The notes beneath the pieces are model-generated. The model had not been told where the DNA came from. It worked only from the letters and a program-made list of their open reading frames with translations, and searched no databases. Below are positions 1 through 6,147 of a stretch of DNA of 6,857 nt, piece by piece. Source of the stretch: CAYVAP01 sp964343195 (GTDB taxonomy: Bacteria; Bacteroidota; Bacteroidia; J057); assembly GCA_964343195.1 (NCBI GenBank), contig CAYFIR010000207.1, positions 1 to 6,857 of the forward strand, given 5' to 3'. Positions within the stretch are counted from its first letter, which is position 1. Each line of letters begins with the position of its first letter. The position numbers were made by a program, and so were the translations under genes.

Positions 1-77
1 TCTGACTTCTGACTTCTGACTTCTGACTTCCTGTTGAACGAAGTGAAATCCCGAGAATCGGGAACTTCTGACTTCTG
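1..77. repeat. Interrupted TCTGACT heptamer tandem array
   Basis: Four perfect back-to-back copies of the 7-mer TCTGACT occupy 1-28, and a fifth copy plus TCTG occupies 67-77. The two blocks are separated by a non-heptamer segment (about 30-66) containing a perfect 6-bp hairpin, TCCCGA-GAA-TCGGGA, at 49-63. The array begins at the window edge, so it probably continues upstream. It lies just 5' of argG. The same kind of array, with unit TCTGACC, recurs at 3024-3058, so this is a dispersed intergenic repeat type. No spacer-repeat architecture of a CRISPR is present. Function unknown. Confidence 0.85.
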
Positions 78-155
78 GTCGTAACTTTGAATCTCCAATC
101 ATGCCTGAGGCAGACCAGCCTGGGCTGAGTATAAACTTTCGAATTCCATTATTCT

Positions 156-1346
156 ATGCCAAGCATTCTACTCGCCTACTCAGGCGGACTCGACACCTCC
201 TTTTGTATCAAATACCTCAGCCAGGAAAAAGGCTATGACGTTCATACCGCCATCGTTGATACCGGCGGCTTTACAGCGGAAGAGATGAGCGCTGTCGAGC
301 GCCGTGCCCATGAATTAGGCGCTAAAAGCTTCAAAATTCTGGATCAGGTAAAGCCTTATTACGAACAGTGTATTCGCTTTTTGGTGTTTGGCAATGTGCT
401 GAAGAATAACACCTACCCCCTTTCCGTGAGTGCGGAGCGGGTATTCCAGGCGCTGGCGCTGGTACATTATGCCAAGGAGCTCGACGTAGAGGCCATCGCC
501 CACGGTTCTACCGGAGCGGGCAATGATCAGGTGCGCTTCGACCTGGTGTTTCAAACCCTGGCTCCCGAACTGGAAATCATCACGCCCATCCGCGATCTCT
601 CCCTCTCTCGTGAGGCTGAGATCGAGTTTCTGCAAAAGCACGGAGTGGACTACGACTTCAAAAAGGCGACCTATTCCATCAACCAGGGCCTCTGGGGTAC
701 TTCTGTTGGGGGGAAGGAAACCCTCAATAGCTGGGACCACCTGCCAGAAGCGGCATATCCAACTCCGATGACGGCTGAGGGAGAATCTGAAGTTCACCTG
801 CTGTTCGAAAAAGGCGAGCTGGTTGGGGTGAATGACCAGCAATTCGACCATCCGGTGGAGGCGATCCGCGCCTTGAACGAGGTGGTGGCTCCCTATGCTG
901 CGGGGCGTGACATCCACGTGGGTGACACCATCATCGGCATCAAGGGTAGGGTAGGTTTTGAAGCGGCGGCTCCGCTGATCACCATCAAGGCGCATGAGCT
1001 ATTGGAAAAGCACGTCCTGGGCAAATGGCAGCAGTACTGGAAGGAGCAACTCGGCAACTGGTACGGGATGTTGCTGCACGAAGGGCAATTCCTCGATCCG
1101 GTGATGCGCGACATCGAGGCGTTCCTGACCCATAGTCAGCGCACCGTCAATGGCAAGGTGAAGGTGCTGATGAGTCCCTATCGCTTTACTCCAGCTGGAA
1201 TCGAGTCCGAGCATGACCTGATGAGCGCGAGATTCGGGACCTATGGCGAGGCCAACCGCGCCTGGACGGGAGATGATGTGCGTGGCTTCACGACCATCCT
1301 CGCCAATGCGGGCAAGGTGTACCATGCGGTGAACGGGGAGGAATAA
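156..1346 (+). CDS. argG: Argininosuccinate synthase
   Basis: This cytoplasmic enzyme condenses citrulline and aspartate, using ATP, into argininosuccinate, the penultimate step of arginine synthesis. The 396-residue product is about the usual family length. The N-terminal ATP-pyrophosphatase P-loop AYSGGLDTS is at residues 7-15. The substrate-binding segment HGSTGAGNDQVRFDL is at 117-131, YSINQGLWGTSVGG at 173-186, and the synthetase-domain segment GIKGRVGFEAAAPL at 261-274. The C-terminal GEANRAWTGDDVRGF block is at 364-378. The ATG at 156 gives the expected N-terminus with the P-loop seven residues in; the leader is AT-rich with no Shine-Dalgarno sequence, as is normal in Bacteroidota. argC lies 564 bp downstream on the same strand, with a GxxExxY gene between, so an ancestral argG-argC unit is likely. 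A heptamer repeat array sits upstream. No clear promoter was found. The gene appears intact. Confidence 0.97.
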   Translation: MPSILLAYSGGLDTSFCIKYLSQEKGYDVHTAIVDTGGFTAEEMSAVERRAHELGAKSFKILDQVKPYYEQCIRFLVFGNVLKNNTYPLSVSAERVFQALALVHYAKELDVEAIAHGSTGAGNDQVRFDLVFQTLAPELEIITPIRDLSLSREAEIEFLQKHGVDYDFKKATYSINQGLWGTSVGGKETLNSWDHLPEAAYPTPMTAEGESEVHLLFEKGELVGVNDQQFDHPVEAIRALNEVVAPYAAGRDIHVGDTIIGIKGRVGFEAAAPLITIKAHELLEKHVLGKWQQYWKEQLGNWYGMLLHEGQFLDPVMRDIEAFLTHSQRTVNGKVKVLMSPYRFTPAGIESEHDLMSARFGTYGEANRAWTGDDVRGFTTILANAGKVYHAVNGEE

Positions 1347-1358
1347 GAACTGTTTTCT

Positions 1359-1397
1359 ACCGCAATGACGCAAAGGGAGGACGCGATGGTCGCAAAG
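1359..1397 (+). repeat. Left inverted-repeat arm of GxxExxY cassette
   Basis: The arm is made of degenerate 8-11 bp subrepeats of the type CGCAAxGGA: CGCAATGA, CGCAAAGGGAGGA, CGCGATGGT and CGCAAAG. It is the reverse complement of the segment at 1850-1886 apart from three substitutions and a five-for-three central difference. It begins 12 bases after the argG stop codon and ends 9 bases before the GxxExxY start codon. Confidence 0.8.
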
Positions 1398-1406
1398 AGT
1401 TAACTT

Positions 1407-1799
1407 ATGACTTCATCTAGTTTATTAGAGAATCAGCTCGCTTGGGACGTTTGGCAAGCTAGTCTGCAAATTCATAAAGCTCTAGGGCCAGGATTGCTTG
1501 AAAGTGCTTATGAGGAGTGTCTGTATTATGAGCTGGTGCAGATGGGGTTGAAAGTTGACCGTCAGAAGGGACTTCCATTAATTTACAAAGAAGTAAAAAT
1601 GGCAGTGGGATACCGGGCTGATCTATTGGTGGAGGATAAATTGATTGTTGAAATCAAAGCAAAAGAAGCCCTTACTCCTGTCGATATGGCTCAGGTAATT
1701 ACCTACTTGAAGCTCTCAGGCTGCAAGTTGGGCCTGTTAATCAACTTTAATGTGGCGTTGATAAAAGATGGATTTAAGCGAGTCGTTTTAGGCCTTTAA
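1407..1799 (+). CDS. GxxExxY family protein (PD-(D/E)XK-like)
   Basis: This 130-residue protein belongs to the GxxExxY family, close to that family's usual size of about 125 residues. The naming motif is GLLESAY at residues 29-35. The pattern of residues fits a PD-(D/E)XK nuclease-like fold: E32 in the first helix, D72 in YRADLLV, E82-x-K84 in VEIKAKE, and Q96xxxY100. All candidate active-site residues are present, so the protein may be catalytically competent, but no substrate is established and the biological role of the family is unknown to me. There is no signal peptide or membrane segment. The next upstream ATG (1386) meets an in-frame stop within five codons, so 1407 is the likely start; no Shine-Dalgarno sequence is seen. 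The gene is AT-richer than argG and argC and lies within inverted repeats, suggesting acquisition as a cassette. The family call is firm; the nuclease activity is inference. Confidence 0.9.
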   Translation: MTSSSLLENQLAWDVWQASLQIHKALGPGLLESAYEECLYYELVQMGLKVDRQKGLPLIYKEVKMAVGYRADLLVEDKLIVEIKAKEALTPVDMAQVITYLKLSGCKLGLLINFNVALIKDGFKRVVLGL

Positions 1800-1807
1800 T
1801 ATTTTTG
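1800..1807 (+). promoter_or_regulatory. Possible -7 box upstream of argC
   Basis: TATTTTTG matches the Bacteroidota -7 consensus TAnnTTTG exactly and begins just after the GxxExxY stop codon. It would give argC a leader of roughly 100 nt. No good TTTG -33 element lies 17-23 bases upstream (only TTTA at 1773-1776), and the T-run overlaps repeat sequence, so this may be chance. Confidence 0.25.
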
Positions 1808-1831
1808 CCTCCATTACGCCCTTGCGGTTAA
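1802..1831. repeat. Inner right repeat unit (R1) of GxxExxY cassette
   Basis: This is a shortened copy of the outer right arm. Positions 1811-1831 match 1869-1889 at 19 of 21 bases and both end in CTTGCGGTTAA. It lies in the same orientation as the outer arm and is inverted relative to the left arm. It starts three bases after the GxxExxY stop codon, so the cassette has two right-hand copies and one left-hand copy. Confidence 0.75.
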
Positions 1832-1848
1832 CCAACCAAAGTACTGAG

Positions 1849-1889
1849 CCTTTGCGTCCATCGCGACTCCATTGCGTCCTTGCGGTTAA
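1849..1889 (-). repeat. Outer right inverted-repeat arm (R2) of GxxExxY cassette
   Basis: Read on the - strand this unit starts TTAACCGCAAGGACGCAATG and continues with CGCGATGGA and CGCAAAGG, the same series of CGCAAxGGA subrepeats as the left arm. It ends 21 bases before the argC start codon, so the whole argG-argC gap is cassette plus short remnants. Confidence 0.8.
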
Positions 1890-1910
1890 TTCTTAAAAAT
1901 AACACACACA

Positions 1911-2882
1911 ATGTCCATTAAAACTGCCATCATAGGAGCCGCCGGTTACACCGCCGGAGAGCTCATCCGCCTGCTGCTCAACCACCCCGAAGTCGAGCTC
2001 AAGCTCCTTCACTCCAATAGCCAGGCTGGCAAACCCGTAACCGCCGTCCACGATGACCTTATCGGCGAAACCGACCTGTCCTTCACCGACCAGGTAGATA
2101 CCACTGGGCTGGATCTGCTGTTCTTTTGCAGTGGACACGGCAATACCCAACCCTTCCTGGATCAGCACCACATCTCCCGCGATGTTTCCCTGATCGACCT
2201 GAGCAATGAATTTCGCCTGAAGGCTGAGGGCAATGACTTCCTCTATGGCCTGCCTGAATTACAGCGCGACGCCATCCGCAAGGCCGACCGAATCGCCAAT
2301 CCCGGCTGCTTTGCGACGAGCATCCAACTGGCGCTGCTGCCCCTCGCGGCGGCAGGAAAACTGACCGATGAAGTCCACGTAACTGCCATTACCGGCTCTA
2401 CCGGAGCTGGTCAGCGGCCCAGCGCTACGACGCATTTTTCCTGGAGAAACAACAATATATCAGCGTACAAAGCCTTCACGCACCAGCACATCCCGGAAAT
2501 TACCCAAAGCCTGGTGCAGCTACAGTCAGATTTTGACAAAGGCCTCAACTTTGTTCCCCTCAGAGGAGACTTTGCGCGGGGCATTCTCGCGAGTGTGTAC
2601 GTCAAGAGTGATTTAGACGAAAGTGAAGCCCGGCAGCTCTACGCTGACTACTACGCGGATCATCCTTTCACCCACGTCGCGGATGCCAATCCCCATCTAA
2701 AACAGGTGGTCAACACCAACAAAGGCGTGGTGCATGTCTCCAAACATGGCGACAAACTCCACATGATCTCCATGATCGACAACCTGTTAAAGGGGGCATC
2801 AGGGCAGGCTGTTCAGAACATGAACCTGATGTTCGGCCTGGAGGAAACGATGGGCTTGAAGCTGAAGGCGGTGGCGTTTTGA
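1911..2882 (+). CDS. argC: N-acetyl-gamma-glutamyl-phosphate reductase
   Basis: This cytoplasmic enzyme reduces N-acetylglutamyl 5-phosphate to the semialdehyde with NADPH, the third step of arginine synthesis. The 323-residue product has the Rossmann-fold nucleotide motif GAAGYTAGEL at residues 9-18. The catalytic cysteine is C133 in ANPGCFATS (129-137). The second catalytic motif is HQHIPEI (191-197), in which H193 is the likely active-site histidine. The C-terminal family block KGASGQAVQNMNLMFG is at 294-309. Length and motifs place it with the shorter, single-function ArgC group. The ATG at 1911 follows an A/C-rich leader (AATAACACACACA) without Shine-Dalgarno, typical of Bacteroidota, and puts the nucleotide motif at the expected place. 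It is co-directional with argG but separated from it by the GxxExxY cassette. It is followed by repeat DNA and a convergent mutS2, so no further arg genes follow here. Confidence 0.97.
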   Translation: MSIKTAIIGAAGYTAGELIRLLLNHPEVELKLLHSNSQAGKPVTAVHDDLIGETDLSFTDQVDTTGLDLLFFCSGHGNTQPFLDQHHISRDVSLIDLSNEFRLKAEGNDFLYGLPELQRDAIRKADRIANPGCFATSIQLALLPLAAAGKLTDEVHVTAITGSTGAGQRPSATTHFSWRNNNISAYKAFTHQHIPEITQSLVQLQSDFDKGLNFVPLRGDFARGILASVYVKSDLDESEARQLYADYYADHPFTHVADANPHLKQVVNTNKGVVHVSKHGDKLHMISMIDNLLKGASGQAVQNMNLMFGLEETMGLKLKAVAF

Positions 2883-2888
2883 GAAGTC

Positions 2889-2974
2889 GGATCGCTGCGC
2901 TGTGAGAGAAGACAACAGATTAGAGGTCAGACCGCTGCGCTGTCAGATCGGCTATCGCCTGTCAGAGGTCAGAC
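2889..2974 (-). repeat. Interrupted heptamer repeat, reverse orientation
   Basis: Copies of AGAGGTCAGA (complement of TCTGACCTCT) lie at 2922-2931 and 2964-2973, with further GTCAGA cores nearby. They are interrupted by short GC-rich segments: an 11-base direct repeat CGCTGCGCTGT at 2893-2903 and 2933-2943, and a GGC-TATC-GCC type segment near 2950-2959. Read on the - strand this is the same TCTGACC family as the array at 3024-3058, but broken up by two kinds of insert. Confidence 0.7.
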
Positions 2975-3036
2975 AAAAAAGAAGGGGCTTTTCGTTACCT
3001 TGTTCTGCCGAGGGCAGTACCATTCTGACCTCTGAC
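2961..3036. repeat. 13-bp inverted repeat between convergent argC and mutS2
   Basis: GTCAGAGGTCAGA at 2961-2973 is the perfect reverse complement of TCTGACCTCTGAC at 3024-3036. The 50-base loop contains a nested perfect 5-bp hairpin, CTGCC-GAG-GGCAG, at 3005-3017. The structure lies where transcripts of argC (+) and mutS2 (-) both end, so it could act as a bidirectional 3'-end structure. There is no U-tract of a classical intrinsic terminator, so the terminator role is inference. Confidence 0.45.
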
Positions 3037-3065
3037 CTCTGACCTCTGACCTCTGACCTCTCACT
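3024..3065 (+). repeat. TCTGACC heptamer tandem array
   Basis: Five perfect consecutive copies of TCTGACC occupy 3024-3058, followed by a degenerate sixth unit TCTCACT (3059-3065). That last unit overlaps the end of mutS2: its stop codon complement is 3061-3063. The unit differs by one base from the TCTGACT array at the window start. Confidence 0.9.
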
Positions 3066-5493
3066 TCATCTTCACCACCGTCCAGCCAGAACCGCCCTGA
3101 TCCACTGGGGCATCCTCCATGCGCTCGATGAAGTTCAGCGGCTGTAAGTGCTGACGAATGGCCTGGCGCAGGATGCCTGCGCCTGTACCGTGAAGGATGC
3201 GGACCTGTTGCAAGCCTGCCAGACGAGCTTCGTCAATGAAGCGGTCCACGTTGTTGAGGGCCTCCTCGGCTCGCTGACCTAACACATCGAGCTCCAGTTT
3301 GGCGGTTTTCGCTGGATTGGTAGAAATGTTGAGGTTATGGCCACGGTCCTTGGTTTTAGGCGGACGAATCTTCACCAGATTGTCCAGCTTGATGGTCACG
3401 CGCAGGTCGCCAGTGGAGACCACGCCCTTTTTGCCCTGGATTTCTACCAGTTGCCCGTGGCTGCCAGCGGTTTTGAGCTTGACCCAGTCGCCCACTTCGA
3501 TGGGGTCGTTGGGAAGCATCTGAATGGTTTCCGCCTCCTTCTGGAGGGCTTTTTTCTTCCGGGCCTTCCCCTTTTCTGCTTTTCCTTTGGGAGAAGCCAG
3601 TGGTTGGTCCGCTTCTACTTCCGGCGCCGTCGCAGCCAGTTGCTTGCGCAGGCGCTTGGTCTTTTCCTTTTCGGCTTCGGCTTCCTTTATCTCGCGAATG
3701 GTCCGCTCGATGTCCTTATTGGCCTTCTCGATCATCGTGCGTGCTTCACGCTTCGCTTCGTTGACGATGCGCCTCCGTTCCTGCTTGATAGTCAGCTCTT
3801 TCTCCTCATATCGCTTCAGCAATTCGTCCAGCTTTTGTTGCTTTTGCTGATTTTCCCTGACCATCTTCTCCAGTTCGAGGGTCTTTCGTTCGAGTTCCTT
3901 GCGAAGCTGCTCTGCGTCGATCTCTTCACCACCAACCTTTCGTTTGGCACGACGAAGGACGGTGTAGTGAACTCCGACGCGCTTGGCCATCTCAAAGGCA
4001 TAGCTCCGTCCCGGCATCCCGTCCAGGATGCGGTAGGTGGGCCGTAACTCCTTGGTATCGAACTGCATGGCGGCGTTGATGATGCCATCTGTCAGCTCTG
4101 CGTAATCTTTCAGGTTGCCGTAGTGAGTGGTGATGACACCGTAGGCTCCCTGGATGTTGAAGCGCTCAAGGAATGCCTCCGCAATGGCTCCGCCCTGCTT
4201 GGGGTCGGTTCCCGAACCAAATTCATCCACCAGGAACAAAGAGTTTTTGGTCATCTTGTCACCCATCAGGCGCCAGGCCTGAAGGCGGGAAGTGTAGGTA
4301 CTCAGGTCGGTATCGACCGACTGCTCGTCGCCGATGTCAAGAAAGAGGCTGTCAAACAGGCGGAAGGTCGAGCCTTCGTTCACGGGCACCAGCATGCCCG
4401 ATTGGAGCATTACCTGCAGCAGTCCGGCGGTTTTCAACGAAACGGACTTACCCCCTGCATTGGGCCCAGAGATGACCATGATGCGGTTCTCCGGGTCAAG
4501 TTTCAGGTCTAGTGGGATCACCTCAAATGGATCCTGCTGGGCTTTGAGCACCAGCAGCGGATAGTAGGCCTGCCGCATGTTGAGGGTCTTGCCCTTGGGC
4601 TCGATGGTGGGCAGGATGGCCCCGATTTTGGTAGCGAAGCGGGCCTTGGCACGGATAAAATCCATGTTGATCATGATCTCGCGGTAGCCCGCGAGTTCTT
4701 CGTAGTGGCCACGAAGTTTATCGGTTACCTCCGTCAGGATGCGGATGATCTCGTTGCGCTCCTCTATCTGAAGCTCGCGGATGCGGTTGTTGAGCGGCAG
4801 GGCTTCGGCAGGCTCGATGTACACGGTGCCACCGGTCTGGGAGACGTCCTGCACAAAACCAGCGAGCTGGTTTTTGGCTTCGGCCTTGACGGGGATGGTC
4901 AGACGATCATTTCGCAGGGAGATGTCCTGCTCGGTGCCCCAGCCTTGCTCCTGGGCCCGCTTCATCACCCTAAAAAGCGTGCTGCGCAGCTCGTTGGAGG
5001 TTTGGTTAAGTTGTTTGCGGATGCTGGCAAGTGTGGGGGAAGCATCGCTGCGCAGGTTGCCCCGGTTGTCAAACAGGCTCCCGATTTGCTTGATCAGCTG
5101 GCTGGAAAAGGCCTGTCCATTCACCAGTTGATCGAGCTCTGGGTACTCTTCCTGGCGTTTTTTGAGGTACTTGCGCAGCGAATCGATCGTCTCCATCCAG
5201 TCAAGCAGACGCCGCAGTTCATCGAGACTCAGCCAGTTCCCAGCGACCTTCAACTTGTTGAGCATTGGATTAACCCCCGGGATGCGATGGGCTGGCTGGC
5301 TATCTTCAAATTCGAGGATTTGCCGATACTCTTCCACCCGCTTGAGTTCCGGGAGAAGTTTATCCGCATGCTTGGTAGGTTTTAGCTCTGCTAACTCCGC
5401 TTTGGCTTCTTCACTGCTTAGCAGTTTGCTGAGTTGATCGAGAATGACGTCAAAGCCGAGTTTTTGATATGTCTGTGGGTGGTAGAGTTTCAT
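3061..5493 (-). CDS. mutS2: MutS2 family ATPase with Smr domain
   Basis: This 810-residue protein has the MutS2 architecture; the family is usually about 750-800 residues. It lacks the mismatch-recognition domain of MutS. Residues 1 to about 310 are the core/lever region. The ABC ATPase follows: Walker A GPNAGGKS at 343-350, signature region DLSTYTSRL at 396-404, Walker B LFLVDEFGSGTD at 419-430 and the H-loop histidine in ITTHYGNLK at 454-462. A highly charged coiled-coil spans about 525-620, a Lys-rich linker 630-652, a small beta-rich region about 663-710, and the C-terminal Smr domain about 733-809 with LDVLGQR (735-741) and HGTGAG (768-773). In other bacteria MutS2 is reported to suppress recombination or to bind collided ribosomes; which applies here is not shown. 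It starts 21 bp after the upstream lipoprotein gene, so the two are probably cotranscribed. Its stop abuts a heptamer array. All catalytic motifs are intact. Confidence 0.96.
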   Translation of the reverse strand: MKLYHPQTYQKLGFDVILDQLSKLLSSEEAKAELAELKPTKHADKLLPELKRVEEYRQILEFEDSQPAHRIPGVNPMLNKLKVAGNWLSLDELRRLLDWMETIDSLRKYLKKRQEEYPELDQLVNGQAFSSQLIKQIGSLFDNRGNLRSDASPTLASIRKQLNQTSNELRSTLFRVMKRAQEQGWGTEQDISLRNDRLTIPVKAEAKNQLAGFVQDVSQTGGTVYIEPAEALPLNNRIRELQIEERNEIIRILTEVTDKLRGHYEELAGYREIMINMDFIRAKARFATKIGAILPTIEPKGKTLNMRQAYYPLLVLKAQQDPFEVIPLDLKLDPENRIMVISGPNAGGKSVSLKTAGLLQVMLQSGMLVPVNEGSTFRLFDSLFLDIGDEQSVDTDLSTYTSRLQAWRLMGDKMTKNSLFLVDEFGSGTDPKQGGAIAEAFLERFNIQGAYGVITTHYGNLKDYAELTDGIINAAMQFDTKELRPTYRILDGMPGRSYAFEMAKRVGVHYTVLRRAKRKVGGEEIDAEQLRKELERKTLELEKMVRENQQKQQKLDELLKRYEEKELTIKQERRRIVNEAKREARTMIEKANKDIERTIREIKEAEAEKEKTKRLRKQLAATAPEVEADQPLASPKGKAEKGKARKKKALQKEAETIQMLPNDPIEVGDWVKLKTAGSHGQLVEIQGKKGVVSTGDLRVTIKLDNLVKIRPPKTKDRGHNLNISTNPAKTAKLELDVLGQRAEEALNNVDRFIDEARLAGLQQVRILHGTGAGILRQAIRQHLQPLNFIERMEDAPVDQGGSGWTVVKMK

Positions 5494-5514
5494 AAAAGGG
5501 CGGATCAGTACGAG

Positions 5515-5988
5515 CTACTGACCACTGGGGGCTATTTTCAGTATTTTGGCGGAGTCCAGCCGTCGGATAGAATCCCGCAACTGCATGGTGATGGTATCTT
5601 CTGGTTCGGGATTACGGTTAATTTCCCGCAGCTTCATGTTTTCTTCACGCTTTTGTTCCAGTTCTTCCTCCAGATCTGCGACAATTTTGGCATACATGGA
5701 GTCCAGGACGAATGGGCGGTCTGTATAATACTGGTAACTCCGGTAAAACGTTTCCCGATCCAGGTCATACTGATCCAGAATTTCGTCGTAGAGATCGTTT
5801 CGCATATCCTTACGGCGGGTCAAAGAGCCCCCTTTCAGATCCACCCAGCCATCAGCCAGATGAATTTGCGTCAGAATTTCAGTCATGGTTTCCTGGTCTA
5901 CTTCAGGTCTGTAATTGTCGTCACTACAGGCATGCAGCATGAGCAGGATGGTCATGACTCCTATTATGGTTCCCCTGAGTTTTACCAT
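5515..5988 (-). CDS. DUF4296-type lipoprotein
   Basis: This 157-residue protein has a lipoprotein signal: a short basic start (K3, R5), a hydrophobic stretch about 6-19, and lipobox LHAC with C21 as the lipidated cysteine. The next residues SDD are acidic, which resembles the surface-export signal of Bacteroidota lipoproteins, though that is only suggestive. Residues about 34-110 match the pattern of the DUF4296 family (MTEILTQIHLADGWVD, then LYDEILDQYDLDRETFYRSY and YYTDRPFVLDSMYAKIVADL). The tail (about 105-150) is charged and probably helical. The function of the family is unknown. The gene is upstream of mutS2 with a 21-bp gap, so it is likely first in a two-gene unit. The ATG at 5988 gives a proper signal peptide; M12 would remove the basic residues. 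A -7 box lies five bases upstream, so the message may be leaderless. Confidence 0.85.
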   Translation of the reverse strand: MVKLRGTIIGVMTILLMLHACSDDNYRPEVDQETMTEILTQIHLADGWVDLKGGSLTRRKDMRNDLYDEILDQYDLDRETFYRSYQYYTDRPFVLDSMYAKIVADLEEELEQKREENMKLREINRNPEPEDTITMQLRDSIRRLDSAKILKIAPSGQ

Positions 5989-5992
5989 GGTG

Positions 5993-6000
5993 CAAAGATA
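5993..6000 (-). promoter_or_regulatory. -7 box for the lipoprotein-mutS2 unit
   Basis: On the - strand TATCTTTG matches the Bacteroidota -7 consensus TAnnTTTG exactly. Only CACC separates it from the lipoprotein ATG, so transcription would begin at or next to the start codon. No TTTG -33 element is found 17-23 bases further upstream, which weakens the call. Positions 5989-6266 form the divergent spacer to folA and hold no other gene that I can support. Confidence 0.5.
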
Positions 6001-6147
6001 AATACTTTAAGTGGGTTGAATGGGTGATTTTTTGATTTGCTGAGTGCAGCGGGCTGTCTTGGGTGGATTGACTTTATGAATGGAGAAAAAGCCTGGTTTA
6101 AAGTGTAAATAATTGGTATTCAGCATTTCGTGTGCACGGAGCTCCCG

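Larger units (their letters stand above)
1359..1889 (+). mobile_element. Putative GxxExxY cassette bounded by inverted repeats
   Basis: A 37-39 bp imperfect inverted repeat (1359-1397 against 1850-1886) encloses one small gene of the GxxExxY family. By hand alignment about 33 of 37 positions match, with a 2-nt length difference in the middle. The outer ends read ACCGCAA on the left and TTGCGGT(TAA) on the right. The enclosed gene is lower in GC (two sampled 60-base lines give 45% and 37%) than argG or argC (57% in sampled lines). The unit sits between two genes of one pathway on the same strand. No transposase is present, so any movement would depend on an enzyme elsewhere or on the GxxExxY protein. 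That it is mobile is inference; the inverted repeats are directly visible. Confidence 0.5.

Noticed and set aside
1..77. CRISPR array
   Set aside because: Repeat unit is 7 bp with direct tandem joining and no unique spacers of regular length; no cas genes nearby.
130..141. TATAAA / TAAACTTTCG as argG promoter
   Set aside because: It does not fit TAnnTTTG at the right spacing, and the nearest TTTG (86-89) is about 42 bases away, too far for a -33 box.
315..995. Long open frame antisense to argG (226 codons)
   Set aside because: It lies wholly opposite a firmly identified gene and its translation shows no recognisable domain; it is a by-product of argG codon use.
2980..2992. Intrinsic terminator for argC (AGAAG-GGG-CTTTT)
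   Set aside because: The stem is five weak pairs with a G-T wobble, and the T-run is part of the stem rather than following it.
3337..4047. Open frame of 236 codons antisense to mutS2
   Set aside because: It is opposite the MutS2 coiled-coil region; the Leu/Phe-rich stretches are the mirror of Glu/Lys-rich codons, not membrane segments.
4705..5385. Open frame of 226 codons antisense to the mutS2 5' region
   Set aside because: No family resemblance and fully inside a conserved gene.
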